Assembly (NCBI RefSeq): GCF_009856605.1 | Contig: NZ_CP047242.1 | Span: forward strand, 2,044,001-2,108,000 | Source: Trichormus variabilis 0441 | Lineage (GTDB): Bacteria > Cyanobacteriota > Cyanobacteriia > Cyanobacteriales > Nostocaceae | Reading direction: 5' to 3' | Length of the DNA: 64,000 bases | In this document: positions 53,957-63,388 of the stretch, one piece after another | How the letters are laid out: each line of letters starts with the position of its first letter | Position numbering within the stretch: position 1 is the stretch's first letter | Notes under the pieces: model-generated | Seen by the model: only the letters and a program-made list of their open reading frames with translations | Told to the model about the DNA's origin: nothing | Database searches by the model: none | Translations under genes and position numbers: made by a program

Positions 53957-54940
53957 TTACTTAAAGTACTTGAAGTTGCTTGGCCCTGTATAACCTGTGA
54001 TTTTGGCTAATTCCGAAAGGTTCTGTACTCCACTATAGGTTTGACCATTAATAATCCAAGTGGGGAAACCCTGTATTTTTGCGGCTCGACACAATTCTGG
54101 CTGACCCTTGGGACTATCATCAGCACACTCTATCTTAATGTTGTCACTGATGATTTGGTAAGCATCTTTCCCAAAAAGTAGTTTCTGGTCATGGCAGTGA
54201 GGACACCAATAAGCCACATATTCCTTAGCACCTACCTTAACTAAATGCTGTGCTAAGGCAATTTCTGCCTCACCGGAAGTAGTATTAATTTCCCAACCAA
54301 ATTCTGGGTTAGGATTGGTTTTGGGAACAAAAGGTGCTAGTTGTCCAGGAGGTATATTGGCAGAGGTAACATCCGGTTTATTAATACCTGCGTAAACTCC
54401 TAGAGTACCAATCAGGGTTACCATACCCACGATCAAAGCAGTAAATAAGATTTGTCCAATATCTTCCCAAGAACGCCCAACAATTGTTAGTACCAAAAGG
54501 CTAAGGGAAAATAAAGCCGAACTAATACAATAAAGGCACAGAGCTTTAATTTCAAATGCCAGTAAATACATTAAATAGCCACTAAAAACAGACATGGCGA
54601 TCGCACCTACCAGCAGTAGCCACCATGTCACGTTTTCTAGTTGTTTGCGGTTGTTGTTTTCTCCACCTTTCCAAACAACAGGTGCTAATGCTAACACCAA
54701 CATACTGGTGTACGCTAAAAACCCAAACAAGGCTAATGGTTGTCCTAAAATTGTTGCCCAGGGGCTGGAAAGTACGTCAGTACAACTCTTAACACCAGCT
54801 TGTGCTACACAAGCTGGGCTACCTCCTGTTAACTTTTCTATAGTTAGATAACCGGTATTGAGAGCGCCAAATCCGGCGATCGCGGCAATTATTAGACGCG
54901 ACCATTTATGAATCCAAGGAGTAGAACGGCGGCGAATCAT
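53957..54940 (-). CDS. vitamin K epoxide reductase-thioredoxin fusion (disulfide catalyst)
   Basis: The 327-aa protein makes disulfides in exported proteins, passing electrons to quinone. VKOR domain (about 15-170) with four to five membrane helices, loop cysteines (SPACVAQAGVKSCTDVLSSPWA), and the active-site CLYC in the fourth helix (about 137-140). Periplasmic thioredoxin-like domain (about 215-325) with WCPHC (CxxC). This is the cyanobacterial DsbB/DsbA-like fusion (also seen as LTO1 in chloroplasts, acting on PSII). It lies 77 bp downstream of btpA on the same strand. Confidence 0.95.
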   Translation of the reverse strand: MIRRRSTPWIHKWSRLIIAAIAGFGALNTGYLTIEKLTGGSPACVAQAGVKSCTDVLSSPWATILGQPLALFGFLAYTSMLVLALAPVVWKGGENNNRKQLENVTWWLLLVGAIAMSVFSGYLMYLLAFEIKALCLYCISSALFSLSLLVLTIVGRSWEDIGQILFTALIVGMVTLIGTLGVYAGINKPDVTSANIPPGQLAPFVPKTNPNPEFGWEINTTSGEAEIALAQHLVKVGAKEYVAYWCPHCHDQKLLFGKDAYQIISDNIKIECADDSPKGQPELCRAAKIQGFPTWIINGQTYSGVQNLSELAKITGYTGPSNFKYFK

Positions 54941-55017
54941 AAATTGCGATTGGGTATTAGGGATTGGGGATTAGGGATTGGAGACTAAAAGAATTCCCAG
55001 TCACCAGTCCCCAGCAC

Positions 55018-55866
55018 TTACGAATGTATAGTGATTGAGGAAACCGATTTGCTCTCACCTTTAGAGTTCCAACTCCGATGAGCAGCTTCCACAAATTGAC
55101 TGACGCGAATCGGGTCGATTGGTTGCTCGATTCGACCGTGGCGTTTGAGTGAACTAGAAACAATTACACCGTTGGCAGCCTGCAACAGTGTAGCAATATT
55201 TTCCCAACTCGCCCCACTACCAATAAATACGGGTGTGCCATTGGCAGCATCACAAGCTAATTCTAAATCTTCTTGATTGGGGGGACTACCAGTAGCCCAG
55301 CCAGACAAAATCACCGCATCTGCCAAACCCCTCTCGATAGTGTCTTTGACCGCCACAGTCAGATTGGGTGAACTCAGTGGTCTAGCGTGCTTGACTAAGA
55401 CATCAGCCAGGATTTGCACATCACTACCCAATTCTCGCCGATAGCGCAATAATTCATGGGCTTCTCCCTCTATTAATCCTTGGTCTGTCGCCATCACCCC
55501 AGTGAGGACGTTGACACGAATAAACTGGGCGCGCACACAGCTAGCGATCGCCATCGCACTTTTGCCATCATTTCGCAACACATTTAAACCGATCGGCAAT
55601 GTCACCAAATTCTGTATTCTCTGCACGACAACAGTCATGGCGCTAACAACGGCTGGATCAACCTGATTTTTAGTAAACGGCGCATCAAAAAAATTCTCTA
55701 CAATAATACCGTCCACTCCGCCACTAGCCAGTGCTGTGGCTTCTTGTTCTGCCCGATCAATCACTGCTTTGAGGCTGCCTCCCCAACGGGGTGAGGTAGG
55801 CAGTGGGAGCAAATGAACCACGCCAATAATCGGTGTGCGAGTTTTAAATAGTTGATATAAGTCCAC
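55018..55866 (-). CDS. btpA: BtpA-family photosystem I biogenesis protein
   Basis: Predicted 282 aa from GTG 55866 (MDLYQLFKTRTPIIGVVHLLPLPTSPRWGG). The open frame continues up to 55947 through repeat DNA encoding Asn/Pro-rich sequence, which I judge not translated. TIM-barrel BtpA/SgcQ family: GGVDGIIVENFFDAPF, VTLPIGLNVLRNDGKSAMAIA, RVNVLTGVMATDQGLIEG, DAVILSGWATG, PVFIGSGASWENI. In Synechocystis, BtpA is a thylakoid peripheral protein needed for stable PSI reaction-centre proteins. The adjacent VKOR-Trx gene is likely cotranscribed. Confidence 0.93.
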   Translation of the reverse strand: MDLYQLFKTRTPIIGVVHLLPLPTSPRWGGSLKAVIDRAEQEATALASGGVDGIIVENFFDAPFTKNQVDPAVVSAMTVVVQRIQNLVTLPIGLNVLRNDGKSAMAIASCVRAQFIRVNVLTGVMATDQGLIEGEAHELLRYRRELGSDVQILADVLVKHARPLSSPNLTVAVKDTIERGLADAVILSGWATGSPPNQEDLELACDAANGTPVFIGSGASWENIATLLQAANGVIVSSSLKRHGRIEQPIDPIRVSQFVEAAHRSWNSKGESKSVSSITIHS

Positions 55867-55884
55867 GTCTTTAACTATTGTCAG

Positions 55885-55945
55885 GGATTGGGGATTGGTA
55901 CTGGGGGTTGGGTAATGGGGATTGGGTAATGGGGATTGGGTATTC
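55885..55945. repeat. GGGGATT heptamer repeats over the btpA 5' region
   Basis: ATTGGGG/GGGTAAT-type tandem heptamers; in frame with btpA by chance. Confidence 0.75.
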
Positions 55946-55947
55946 AA

Positions 55948-56358
55948 AAAAATTTTCCCTCATTTCCCTCATCTTTCTTATCTCCCCCATCTTCCTGATC
56001 TCCCTCATCCCCAGCCCACATCATTAAATTTCGTTTTATGCAGGATATTTTACTACCTCCTCCTGAAGACAGAATTTGGCGCAAAACTTACCATAAGATA
56101 TGTTAAGATAAAACCTGGCTACAAGAGGAGTTTGCCACTCACAACACGCAAGGCAGCTTCCCGTGGTTTAGGCACATCACCTGCGATTCATGTAGGTCAA
56201 GCCTGATCGTTAGGGTAGCATTACTGCTTTATTGGGCGTAGTCGCAAGTGCGATTTCCCTGAGGGTAGCGACTTCTCACAACCAGCCCTTTGGGCGGCTT
56301 CCCGATGGGTAAATTAACAACGCATACGCTGCGGTAATGTAAAATACCAATAGGCGAA
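55948..56358. other. spacer with repeat-like GC-rich patches
   Basis: 55960-56010 is CTTCCTCAT-type repeats. 56120-56340 holds GC-rich patches (GGCAGCTTCCCGTGGTTTAGG, TGCGATTTCCCTGAGGG, CCCTTTGGGCGGC) that look like pieces of dispersed repeats or an old insertion sequence end. I could not recover a gene from them. Confidence 0.35.
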
Positions 56359-56604
56359 TTGTTAAAAAACTTAAAAGTGTCAGATTTATCTCAAGACACT
56401 AAAAATTACCCTGGGAAACAAACTAATAAAAACATCATAACACGACCTGAAATAGTCAAACTCAGGGTTAAAGGGCAGTTGTTGACCGTGGATGTACCCC
56501 ACCAGATCGCTGTCAGTCAAGGGTGCGGAGGAAAAAAGCAAAACTATCGCGTTTTGTGTTTAATAACAAGAAAAGACTGGAAGTTTTTTTCAAAATATGG
56601 GTGA
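56359..56604 (+). CDS. uncertain 81-codon frame overlapping rimO
   Basis: Starts at TTG 56359 and overlaps the rimO start by eight bases, which would fit translational coupling. The residue pattern [37 protein letters not shown] is not clearly that of a known family. No good ribosome site. It may be just the rimO leader. Confidence 0.25.
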   Translation: MLKNLKVSDLSQDTKNYPGKQTNKNIITRPEIVKLRVKGQLLTVDVPHQIAVSQGCGGKKQNYRVLCLITRKDWKFFSKYG

Positions 56605-57919
56605 AAAGCCGACAATAGCAATTTCTCACTTGGGCTGTGAGAAAAATCGAATTGATACAGAACATATGTTAGGCCTGCTGGTAAAAGCAGGTTATGGTGT
56701 AGATACAAATGAAGAATTAGCCGACTACGTAATAGTCAACACTTGTAGTTTTATAGAATCAGCTAGGGAAGAATCTGTTAAAACCTTAGTAGAACTCGCA
56801 GAAGCCAACAAAAAAATTGTCATTACGGGCTGTATGGCGCAGCACTTCCAAACACAATTATTGGAAGAGTTACCCGAAGCAGTGGCCGTAGTTGGTACAG
56901 GAGACTACCATAAAATAGTTAACGTCATTGAGCGAGCAGAGCAAGGCGAACGGGTTACACTAGTTAGCGCCAAGCCAACCTATATCGCCGATGAAACGAC
57001 CCCACGCTATCGAACTACTACCGAAGGTGTAGCCTACCTGCGAGTAGCCGAAGGGTGTGATTACCGTTGTGCATTTTGCATAATTCCCCACTTACGCGGG
57101 AACCAGCGATCGCGTACTATAGAATCTATAGTTGCTGAAGCCGAGCAACTAGTAGCCCAAGGGGTGCAAGAGATCATTCTTATTTCCCAAATCACTACCA
57201 ACTATGGGTTGGATATTTATGGTAAGCCCAAATTAGCCGAACTATTGCGTGCTTTAGGGAAAATTAATGTACCGTGGATTAGGATGCACTACGCCTATCC
57301 CACTGGATTAACCCCGGATGTGATAGCGGCAATTCAAGAAACACCAAACGTCTTACCATATCTAGATTTGCCTCTACAACACTCTCATAGTGAAGTTCTT
57401 CGTAGCATGAACCGTCCCTGGCAAGGGCGAGTCAACGATGAAATCATCGAGCGCCTCAAGATAGCCATTCCAGGTGCTGTGTTACGGACAACATTTATAG
57501 TGGGCTTCCCTGGAGAAACAGAAGCACAGTTTGAGCATTTACTACAGTTCGTCCAACGGCATGAGTTTGATCATGTAGGTGTTTTCACCTTTTCCGCAGA
57601 GGAGGGAACCCCCGCTTACAAGTTATCAAATCAACTGCCCCAAGAGGTGATGGATGAACGCCGCGATCGCCTCATGGCACTCCAGCAACCCATTTCTTGG
57701 CGAAAAAATCAGCAGGAAGTCGGCAAAACAGTTGAAGTCCTGATTGAGCAAGAAAATCCTGAAAGTGGGAAATTAATTGGTCGTTCTGGCAGATTTTCTC
57801 CAGAAGTTGATGGTCAGGTCTACGTTGATGGCGAGGCGAAGCTAGGAACCATTATCCCTGTGAAAATTCACAGCGCTGATGAGTATGACCTGTTTGGTCA
57901 AGTTGTCAGTCATAACTGA
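56597..57919 (+). CDS. rimO: ribosomal protein S12 methylthiotransferase
   Basis: The 440-aa radical-SAM enzyme methylthiolates the conserved Asp of ribosomal protein S12. N-terminal MTTase domain with three Cys ligands ([27 protein letters not shown]), radical-[24 protein letters not shown]-terminal TRAM domain (about 375-438). The [13 protein letters not shown] opening separates RimO from the tRNA enzyme MiaB. It precedes a DEAD-box helicase gene by about 70 bp. Confidence 0.95.
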   Translation: MGEKPTIAISHLGCEKNRIDTEHMLGLLVKAGYGVDTNEELADYVIVNTCSFIESAREESVKTLVELAEANKKIVITGCMAQHFQTQLLEELPEAVAVVGTGDYHKIVNVIERAEQGERVTLVSAKPTYIADETTPRYRTTTEGVAYLRVAEGCDYRCAFCIIPHLRGNQRSRTIESIVAEAEQLVAQGVQEIILISQITTNYGLDIYGKPKLAELLRALGKINVPWIRMHYAYPTGLTPDVIAAIQETPNVLPYLDLPLQHSHSEVLRSMNRPWQGRVNDEIIERLKIAIPGAVLRTTFIVGFPGETEAQFEHLLQFVQRHEFDHVGVFTFSAEEGTPAYKLSNQLPQEVMDERRDRLMALQQPISWRKNQQEVGKTVEVLIEQENPESGKLIGRSGRFSPEVDGQVYVDGEAKLGTIIPVKIHSADEYDLFGQVVSHN

Positions 57920-57988
57920 TAGCCGATCAGTAGTACAACGTTTCGGTTTACAAGTCTAAAAGCAAAAAAGCAAAATCTAGGAGAGTTG

Positions 57989-59530
57989 ATGAACTTATCG
58001 TTTCCCGAACTAGGCATTTCCCAAGAACGCGTAGAACACTTAGAAAAACTTGGTTTTACAGCACCAACAAACATTCAAGCCCAAGCCATCCCCCAACTGT
58101 TGTCAGGACGTGATGTAGTTGGTCAATCACAAACAGGTACAGGTAAAACAGCAGCATTTTCACTGCCAATTTTAGAGCGGTTAGATCCTCAACAAAAAGC
58201 AGTACAAGCCATAGTTTTAACCCCAACCCGCGAATTAGCAATTCAAGTCCACGATGCAATGGCTCAATTCATTGGTAACAGTGGATTACGGACTTTAGCA
58301 ATTTACGGTGGTCAATCAATTGACCGTCAAATGCTGCAACTCAAACGCGGCGTGCATATCGTTGTCGGTACACCAGGGCGGGTAATTGACTTGCTAGAAC
58401 GGGGTAACCTGAAGCTAGATCAAGTCAAGTGGTTTGTCTTAGATGAAGCCGATGAAATGTTGAGCATGGGCTTTATTGACGATGTAGAGAAAATTCTTTC
58501 TCAAGCACCCCAAGAGCGTCAGACAGCTTTATTCTCAGCTACCATGCCACCATCAATTCGGATGTTGGTCAACAAGTTTTTGCGATCGCCCGTCACAGTC
58601 ACCGTCGAGCAGCCAAAAGCCACCCCCAATAAAATCAATCAGGTAGCTTATCTCATCCCCCGTCACTGGACAAAAGCCAGAGCCTTACAGCCAATTCTGG
58701 AAATGGAAGACCCAGAAACAGCTTTAATCTTTGTCCGCACCAGACGTACAGCCGCCGAACTCACCAGCCAACTGCAAGCAGCCGGTCACAGTGTAGATGA
58801 ATATCATGGTGACTTGTCTCAACAAGCACGGGAACGGTTATTAACTCGGTTCCGTAGTCGTCAAGTGCGCTGGGTAGTAGCAACCGACATTGCTGCACGC
58901 GGTTTAGATGTCGATCAACTATCTCACGTAATCAACTACGACCTACCCGATAGCGTCGAAACCTACGTCCACCGGATCGGTCGTACTGGTCGTGCTGGTA
59001 AAGAAGGTACAGCAATTACCTTAGTGCAACCATTTGAGCGTCGCAAACAGCAAATTTTTGAACGCCATGTCCGCCAAAATTGGCAATTGCTTTCCATTCC
59101 CACACGGGCGCAAATCGAAGCACGCCACATCCTGAAATTGCAAGAGCAAGTCAGAGAAGCCTTAGCTGGTGAGCGTTTAGCTTCCTTCTTGCCCATTGTC
59201 AGCGAATTGATCGAAAAATATGATGCTCAAGCGATCGCCGCAGCCGCACTACAAATCGCTTACGATCAAACTCGTCCCGCTTGGTTAAGCACGGATGCCG
59301 AAATCCCTGAAGAAGTCGCATCCACTCCCAAACCTAAACTAGGCGGCAAACGTCGTGAGTTTTCCGGTGACAGAGGTCGTTCCAACTGGAACAAATCAGA
59401 CAATAACAACAGCGACGACGAAAGACGCGGTACTCCCAAACCAAAATTACGGACTAGCCGTCGTGAAACTTCCGCTACACCTAGCAATCCTAAGTTGGGT
59501 TCACCTGCTGCGAGAGAATCAGCTTCTTAG
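57989..59530 (+). CDS. DEAD-box ATP-dependent RNA helicase
   Basis: Predicted 513 aa; ATG 57989 with TAGGAG five bases upstream. Q motif GFTAPTNIQAQAIPQLLSGRD, Walker A SQTGTGKT, PTREL, TPGR, VLDEADEM, FSAT, second domain IFVRTRR, ATDIAARGLDV, HRIGRTGRAG. A C-terminal tail (about 395-513) includes a helical segment and then a basic, low-complexity region with two TPKPKLGGKRRE-like/GTPKPKLRTSRRE repeats that probably bind RNA. Possibly cotranscribed with rimO; a role in ribosome or mRNA remodelling is likely. Confidence 0.95.
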   Translation: MNLSFPELGISQERVEHLEKLGFTAPTNIQAQAIPQLLSGRDVVGQSQTGTGKTAAFSLPILERLDPQQKAVQAIVLTPTRELAIQVHDAMAQFIGNSGLRTLAIYGGQSIDRQMLQLKRGVHIVVGTPGRVIDLLERGNLKLDQVKWFVLDEADEMLSMGFIDDVEKILSQAPQERQTALFSATMPPSIRMLVNKFLRSPVTVTVEQPKATPNKINQVAYLIPRHWTKARALQPILEMEDPETALIFVRTRRTAAELTSQLQAAGHSVDEYHGDLSQQARERLLTRFRSRQVRWVVATDIAARGLDVDQLSHVINYDLPDSVETYVHRIGRTGRAGKEGTAITLVQPFERRKQQIFERHVRQNWQLLSIPTRAQIEARHILKLQEQVREALAGERLASFLPIVSELIEKYDAQAIAAAALQIAYDQTRPAWLSTDAEIPEEVASTPKPKLGGKRREFSGDRGRSNWNKSDNNNSDDERRGTPKPKLRTSRRETSATPSNPKLGSPAARESAS

Positions 59531-59623
59531 TCATTAGTCATCAGACTTTGGACTTAGCTAACATAGCTAACTGTTTTGATCAGCTTGTAGGAACATAGAT
59601 ATAAATGGATTATTTCTCATCTT

Positions 59624-60202
59624 ATGTTCACAATCTCAGACTTAGAGCAGCTACAAGCTGAACATCCAGAATGGCAGATGGAACTGGTGGACGGAAGTAT
59701 TTTGGTTATGGGGCCATCAGATTATATTTCAGAAGAAATAGGCGTAGAGTTTGCACGGCAACTAGCTAATTGGGTTCGCCCACGTAAGTTAGGACGGGTA
59801 ACTGGTTCTAGCGCTGGTTTTATTCTGCCTAGACTGGAAACGGAAAATGGCATCGAAGCTGATATAGAAAAGCGAAATCTCCGCGCTCCTGATGTATCTT
59901 TTGTGCGTGCGGAGAGACTAAAAATTAGCAAGCGTGATTTTGTGGAATTAGTCCCTGATTTGATGGTAGAAATTAAATCTAAATCAGACCACATCAAGCC
60001 ACTGGAAGAAAAAATTCAATTATTTTTACAACTAGGATGTACGGTGGGGATTCTCATCGACCCAGATAAATTAACATTAACCGTTTACAGAATTAATCAA
60101 GAGCCAGTAATTTTACAAAATAACGATAAATTGACATTACCTGATTTACTTCCAGGCTGGGAGTTAACGGTATCAGAAATTTGGCCGCCTGTGTTTGAGT
60201 GA
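59624..60202 (+). CDS. Uma2/DUF820 family PD-(D/E)XK nuclease-like protein
   Basis: 192 aa. Hallmarks: PEWQMELVDGSILVMGPS, FARQLANWVRPRKLGRVTGSSAGFILP, LRAPDVSFVRAERL and VELVPDLMVEIKSKSD, where the Asp/Glu-x-Lys residues form a PD-(D/E)XK-type site. The family is hugely expanded in cyanobacteria; biological role unclear despite the Uma2 endonuclease label. Single gene flanked by tandem repeats. Confidence 0.88.
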   Translation: MFTISDLEQLQAEHPEWQMELVDGSILVMGPSDYISEEIGVEFARQLANWVRPRKLGRVTGSSAGFILPRLETENGIEADIEKRNLRAPDVSFVRAERLKISKRDFVELVPDLMVEIKSKSDHIKPLEEKIQLFLQLGCTVGILIDPDKLTLTVYRINQEPVILQNNDKLTLPDLLPGWELTVSEIWPPVFE

Positions 60203-60268
60203 GAAACCAGAGGTTAGAGACTAGAGATTAGGGATTAGAAGTAGCAGCAGAGGTACGGGAAGAAATTC

Positions 60269-60311
60269 AACCCAATCCCCAATCCCCAATCCCCAATCCC
60301 CAATCCCCAAC
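60269..60311. repeat. CCCCAAT heptamer tandem repeat
   Basis: Five to six CCCCAAT units directly before the aldo/keto reductase stop codon; STRR type. Confidence 0.85.
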
Positions 60312-60313
60312 CA

Positions 60314-61261
60314 CTATTTCCAAGGACGACTAACTTTTTCTAACTCCTGAACTTCCTCATCATTTAATCTCCAACCCAAAGCGCCCGCATTTTGTCTGAC
60401 CTGCTGGGCGGTTTTGACTCCAGCAATGGGAATCACATTACCTTGAGCGATTAACCAGTTTAGGGCAACTTGAGCAGGAGTGCGATCGTATTTTTCCCCT
60501 AAGCTGCGTAGTAAAGATATCACTGGTGCGATTTTTTGCAATCCCTCTTTTTTAAATCTTGGGTCTATACTTCTAGCACCAGTCGGAACTTCGGCACTTT
60601 CAGCAGAATATTTTCCTGTAAGTAAACCTTGCGCTAAAGGGCTATATGCCAAAATAGTTACATCTAGCTCACGGGCAGTTGCTACAATGCCCTCAGTTTC
60701 TATTTGGCGACTTAGTAAAGAATAGCGGACTTGGTTTACCGCCAAAGGCACACCCCTAGATGCTAATATTTGGTGAGCTTGGCGCATTTGCGACGCTGAG
60801 TAATTACTCACACCCACAGCAGCAATTCTCCCCCGCTTCACTTCATCGGCTAGGGTGTTCATTAAAGTTTCTTGACTTAACAAAAAAGTAAATGGCCAAT
60901 GCACCTGATACAAGTCCACACGCTCAAGTTGCAGGCGTTTGAGGCTGTCTGTGATGGCATCAGAGACAGACTGACCTGAAAATCGCCAAGGTAAGGGGCC
61001 AAATTTTGTGGCAATTTGTACAGGTTTTTTTACCTGTTTTACAAATTGCCCTAATAATTCTTCTGATAGTCCTAGTCCGTAAACTTCTGCTGTGTCAAAA
61101 AAGGTAACACCAGCTTCTAAAGCGGTGGTGAATGCTTCTTGTAACTGTTCGGAGCCGTAGCCATTGCCATAATTCCAAAACAGTTTATCACCCCAAGCCC
61201 AAGTTCCAATACAAAGTGGTGTAACGGTAGGGCCATTTTTCCCTAAGGTAATTGTTTCCAC
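60314..61261 (-). CDS. aldo/keto reductase
   Basis: The 315-aa NADPH-dependent oxidoreductase has the TIM-barrel AKR catalytic tetrad visible: Asp and Tyr in FFDTAEVYGLG (about 56 and 61), Lys in IATKFGP (about 85) and His in YQVHWPF (about 120). Cofactor-binding end: AQGNVIPIAGVKTAQQVRQN. Substrate unknown. Monocistronic. Confidence 0.92.
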   Translation of the reverse strand: METITLGKNGPTVTPLCIGTWAWGDKLFWNYGNGYGSEQLQEAFTTALEAGVTFFDTAEVYGLGLSEELLGQFVKQVKKPVQIATKFGPLPWRFSGQSVSDAITDSLKRLQLERVDLYQVHWPFTFLLSQETLMNTLADEVKRGRIAAVGVSNYSASQMRQAHQILASRGVPLAVNQVRYSLLSRQIETEGIVATARELDVTILAYSPLAQGLLTGKYSAESAEVPTGARSIDPRFKKEGLQKIAPVISLLRSLGEKYDRTPAQVALNWLIAQGNVIPIAGVKTAQQVRQNAGALGWRLNDEEVQELEKVSRPWK

Positions 61262-61389
61262 GATCGCCAGATTTAATTTAGTTACATTTCTTTACTGTTT
61301 TAGTGTAACGCTGGCAAAGTGAAAGGTGTGGGGGTTTAGGGGTGTAAGGGTTTAGGGTGATGAGGCTATTACTCTTGCACCCTTTGGCC

Positions 61390-62442
61390 TTAAGCTACCT
61401 GAAAATTATCAGCTTCCTCCACTAGCTCATAACCATGAGTTAGCTTTTCAGTGGCTTTGTCAATCAAATCTAAACCTTGTTGGACTGTTTCAATTACGCT
61501 TAATTGTCCACGCAACTCAGCCGCACCGACAAAACCTTTAGCATACCAAGTCATGTGCTTGCGGGCTTGACGGACACCGCGATCGCCTTTATATTCCCAT
61601 AAGGCTTGTAAGTGATCTCTAGCACATTCCAAACGTTGAATTGGGGTTGGTGCTGTCAGGAGTTCACCAGTCTTTAAGAAATGGTCAATTTCCCCCACCA
61701 AAAACGGATAACCTAAAGTCCCACGGGAACACATCACACCATCAGCACCCGTTTCTTCTAAACATTTCACCGCCGATTCTACGGAAAATATATCGCCATT
61801 ACCAATCACGGGGATGGAAAGTATTTCTTTGACACGGGCTATCCATTCCCAACGGGCATTGCCATTGTAACCTTGAGCGCGGGTACGTCCATGCACCGTA
61901 ATCATTTGCGCTCCAGCGTCTTCCATGCGCTTGGCAAAATCGAGAATGGTAATTTCTCTGTCATTCCAGCCAATCCGGGTTTTGACAGTGACCGGCACAT
62001 TAACAGCTTTTACTACTTCCCGTACAATGGCTTCTGCAACTTCCGGCTGTCGTAGTAAAGAAGAACCTCCGCCGTTTTTGGTAATTTTATTTACCGGACA
62101 CCCCATATTGATATCAATCGTATCAGCGCCTTCCGCAACGGCTTTGATTGCTGCTTCTGCCAAAAAATCGGGACGACAGTCAAACAACTGAATACTGATT
62201 GGTCGCTCGTTGGGGTCTACTTCCATAATTTTTGGTAACTGCTGGACGTAGTGTAAACCCGTAGCATTCACCATTTCTGTATACATCATCGAATCGGGTG
62301 CATAGCGACGTACTAGACGGCGAAACACCATATCTGTCACCCCCGACAAAGGCGACTGAAGAACACGGCTTTTAACTACAAACGAGCCGATGTTTAGGGG
62401 TTGGGAAAGTCTAGCTTTGAGGTTGGGGGACAGAGTAACCAT
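61390..62442 (-). CDS. dusB: tRNA-dihydrouridine synthase
   Basis: Predicted 350-aa FMN enzyme from ATG 62442 (MVTLSPNLKARL); a TTG seven codons further up is less likely. It reduces uridines in the tRNA D-loop. SPLSGVTDMVFRRLVRRYAPDSMMYTEMV, INMGCPVNKITKNGGGSSLL (catalytic Cys about 112), TVKTRIGW, VHGRTRAQGYNG and VIGNGDIFSVESA for FMN. It belongs to the DusB-like group by the KITKNGGGSSLL pattern. It follows the Fe-S/MBL gene on the same strand by 49 bp, so may share its transcript. Confidence 0.93.
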   Translation of the reverse strand: MVTLSPNLKARLSQPLNIGSFVVKSRVLQSPLSGVTDMVFRRLVRRYAPDSMMYTEMVNATGLHYVQQLPKIMEVDPNERPISIQLFDCRPDFLAEAAIKAVAEGADTIDINMGCPVNKITKNGGGSSLLRQPEVAEAIVREVVKAVNVPVTVKTRIGWNDREITILDFAKRMEDAGAQMITVHGRTRAQGYNGNARWEWIARVKEILSIPVIGNGDIFSVESAVKCLEETGADGVMCSRGTLGYPFLVGEIDHFLKTGELLTAPTPIQRLECARDHLQALWEYKGDRGVRQARKHMTWYAKGFVGAAELRGQLSVIETVQQGLDLIDKATEKLTHGYELVEEADNFQVA

Positions 62443-62491
62443 AGAGGCAATTGAAAATACCAAATCAATCTTAACTGTTGACTGTTGACTG

Positions 62492-63388
62492 TTAACTGTT
62501 GAATGTTAAAAGTTGACGCTCATCAGTCATTAGCTCAATACACTTGTGCATCTGCTGACGCATTGTATCAACGTCAGCATGAAAGCGTCGTCCATGCCCT
62601 GGTAATACCCACTCAAATGAGTAATCAGCTAATCGGCGCATCGACTTAATTTGTTCTGCCCAAGAATACCAGCATACATCATGAAATGCGGTCAATTGTT
62701 GCCGAGTTTCCGACCATGCAAGATGATCACCCGTAAACAAGAACTTGTTTTTGTATAGTAAAACGGTGTGTCCTTTAGTATGTCCAGGAACGGGAATAAT
62801 TAATACATCTGCTTGTAAAGTAAATGGTTCAGAACCAGTTAATTGGATTTCTAAATTCCGAGTTCCCTCAGAAATTTCATCGATGTGCAAGATACGCTGA
62901 CACTGAAAATGTTCAGCAAACTTTTGATGATCAGCTACATCATCCTGATGAGTTAAATACATAAATTTAATTCCCCCTATCTCCTCTATTCGTTTTACTA
63001 GAGGCGGTGTAAATCGAGGAGAATCTACTAAAATATTTCCCTCTGGAAGTTGAATTAAATAGCTGGCAGCACCATAGGATTTTTCCGAATGATAGCCACA
63101 GTGATAAATATTCTCAGCCACTAAAAGGGGAAAACTTTCCTGGGCAACTTTGATATCTTTGGGTTTTTCAACGGTGCCAATAGAACTTGTAGGACAAGAT
63201 AAAAGTGCTTGCAATGCTGCTAATCTTTCTGTTTCGTTTGTTGGTTGATGATATACTGCCGACATTTCATCAACACGATGAAAAACTTCTGGTGTCATCC
63301 AGCGACAGGTATCACAATCAATGCAGGTAGTATCTACATAAAAATCGCCGTTAGTATTTTGGGGGCGACGAAGATTTACATGAGCCAT
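62492..63388 (-). CDS. ferredoxin-like domain fused to a metallo-beta-lactamase domain
   Basis: 298 aa. N-terminal segment (1-80) with CIDCDTC and a later Cys in ALLSCPTSSIG (CxxCxxC…CP, a 4Fe-4S ferredoxin-like pattern). MBL-fold domain (about 85-290): YLTHQDDVADHQKF replaces the usual HxHxDH with HxDDVADH, then PGHTKGHTVLLY, FTGDHLAW, and VLPGHGRRF. Similar single-chain proteins occur in cyanobacteria and plant plastids. A redox or metal-dependent hydrolase; substrate unknown. Confidence 0.85.
   Translation of the reverse strand: MAHVNLRRPQNTNGDFYVDTTCIDCDTCRWMTPEVFHRVDEMSAVYHQPTNETERLAALQALLSCPTSSIGTVEKPKDIKVAQESFPLLVAENIYHCGYHSEKSYGAASYLIQLPEGNILVDSPRFTPPLVKRIEEIGGIKFMYLTHQDDVADHQKFAEHFQCQRILHIDEISEGTRNLEIQLTGSEPFTLQADVLIIPVPGHTKGHTVLLYKNKFLFTGDHLAWSETRQQLTAFHDVCWYSWAEQIKSMRRLADYSFEWVLPGHGRRFHADVDTMRQQMHKCIELMTDERQLLTFNS

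Noticed and set aside
55922..56206. 94-codon plus-strand frame overlapping the btpA leader
   Set aside because: Its first half is tandem repeat (HFPHLSYLPHLPDLPHP) and it starts inside the btpA upstream repeats. The end looks repeat-derived, and no family could be named.
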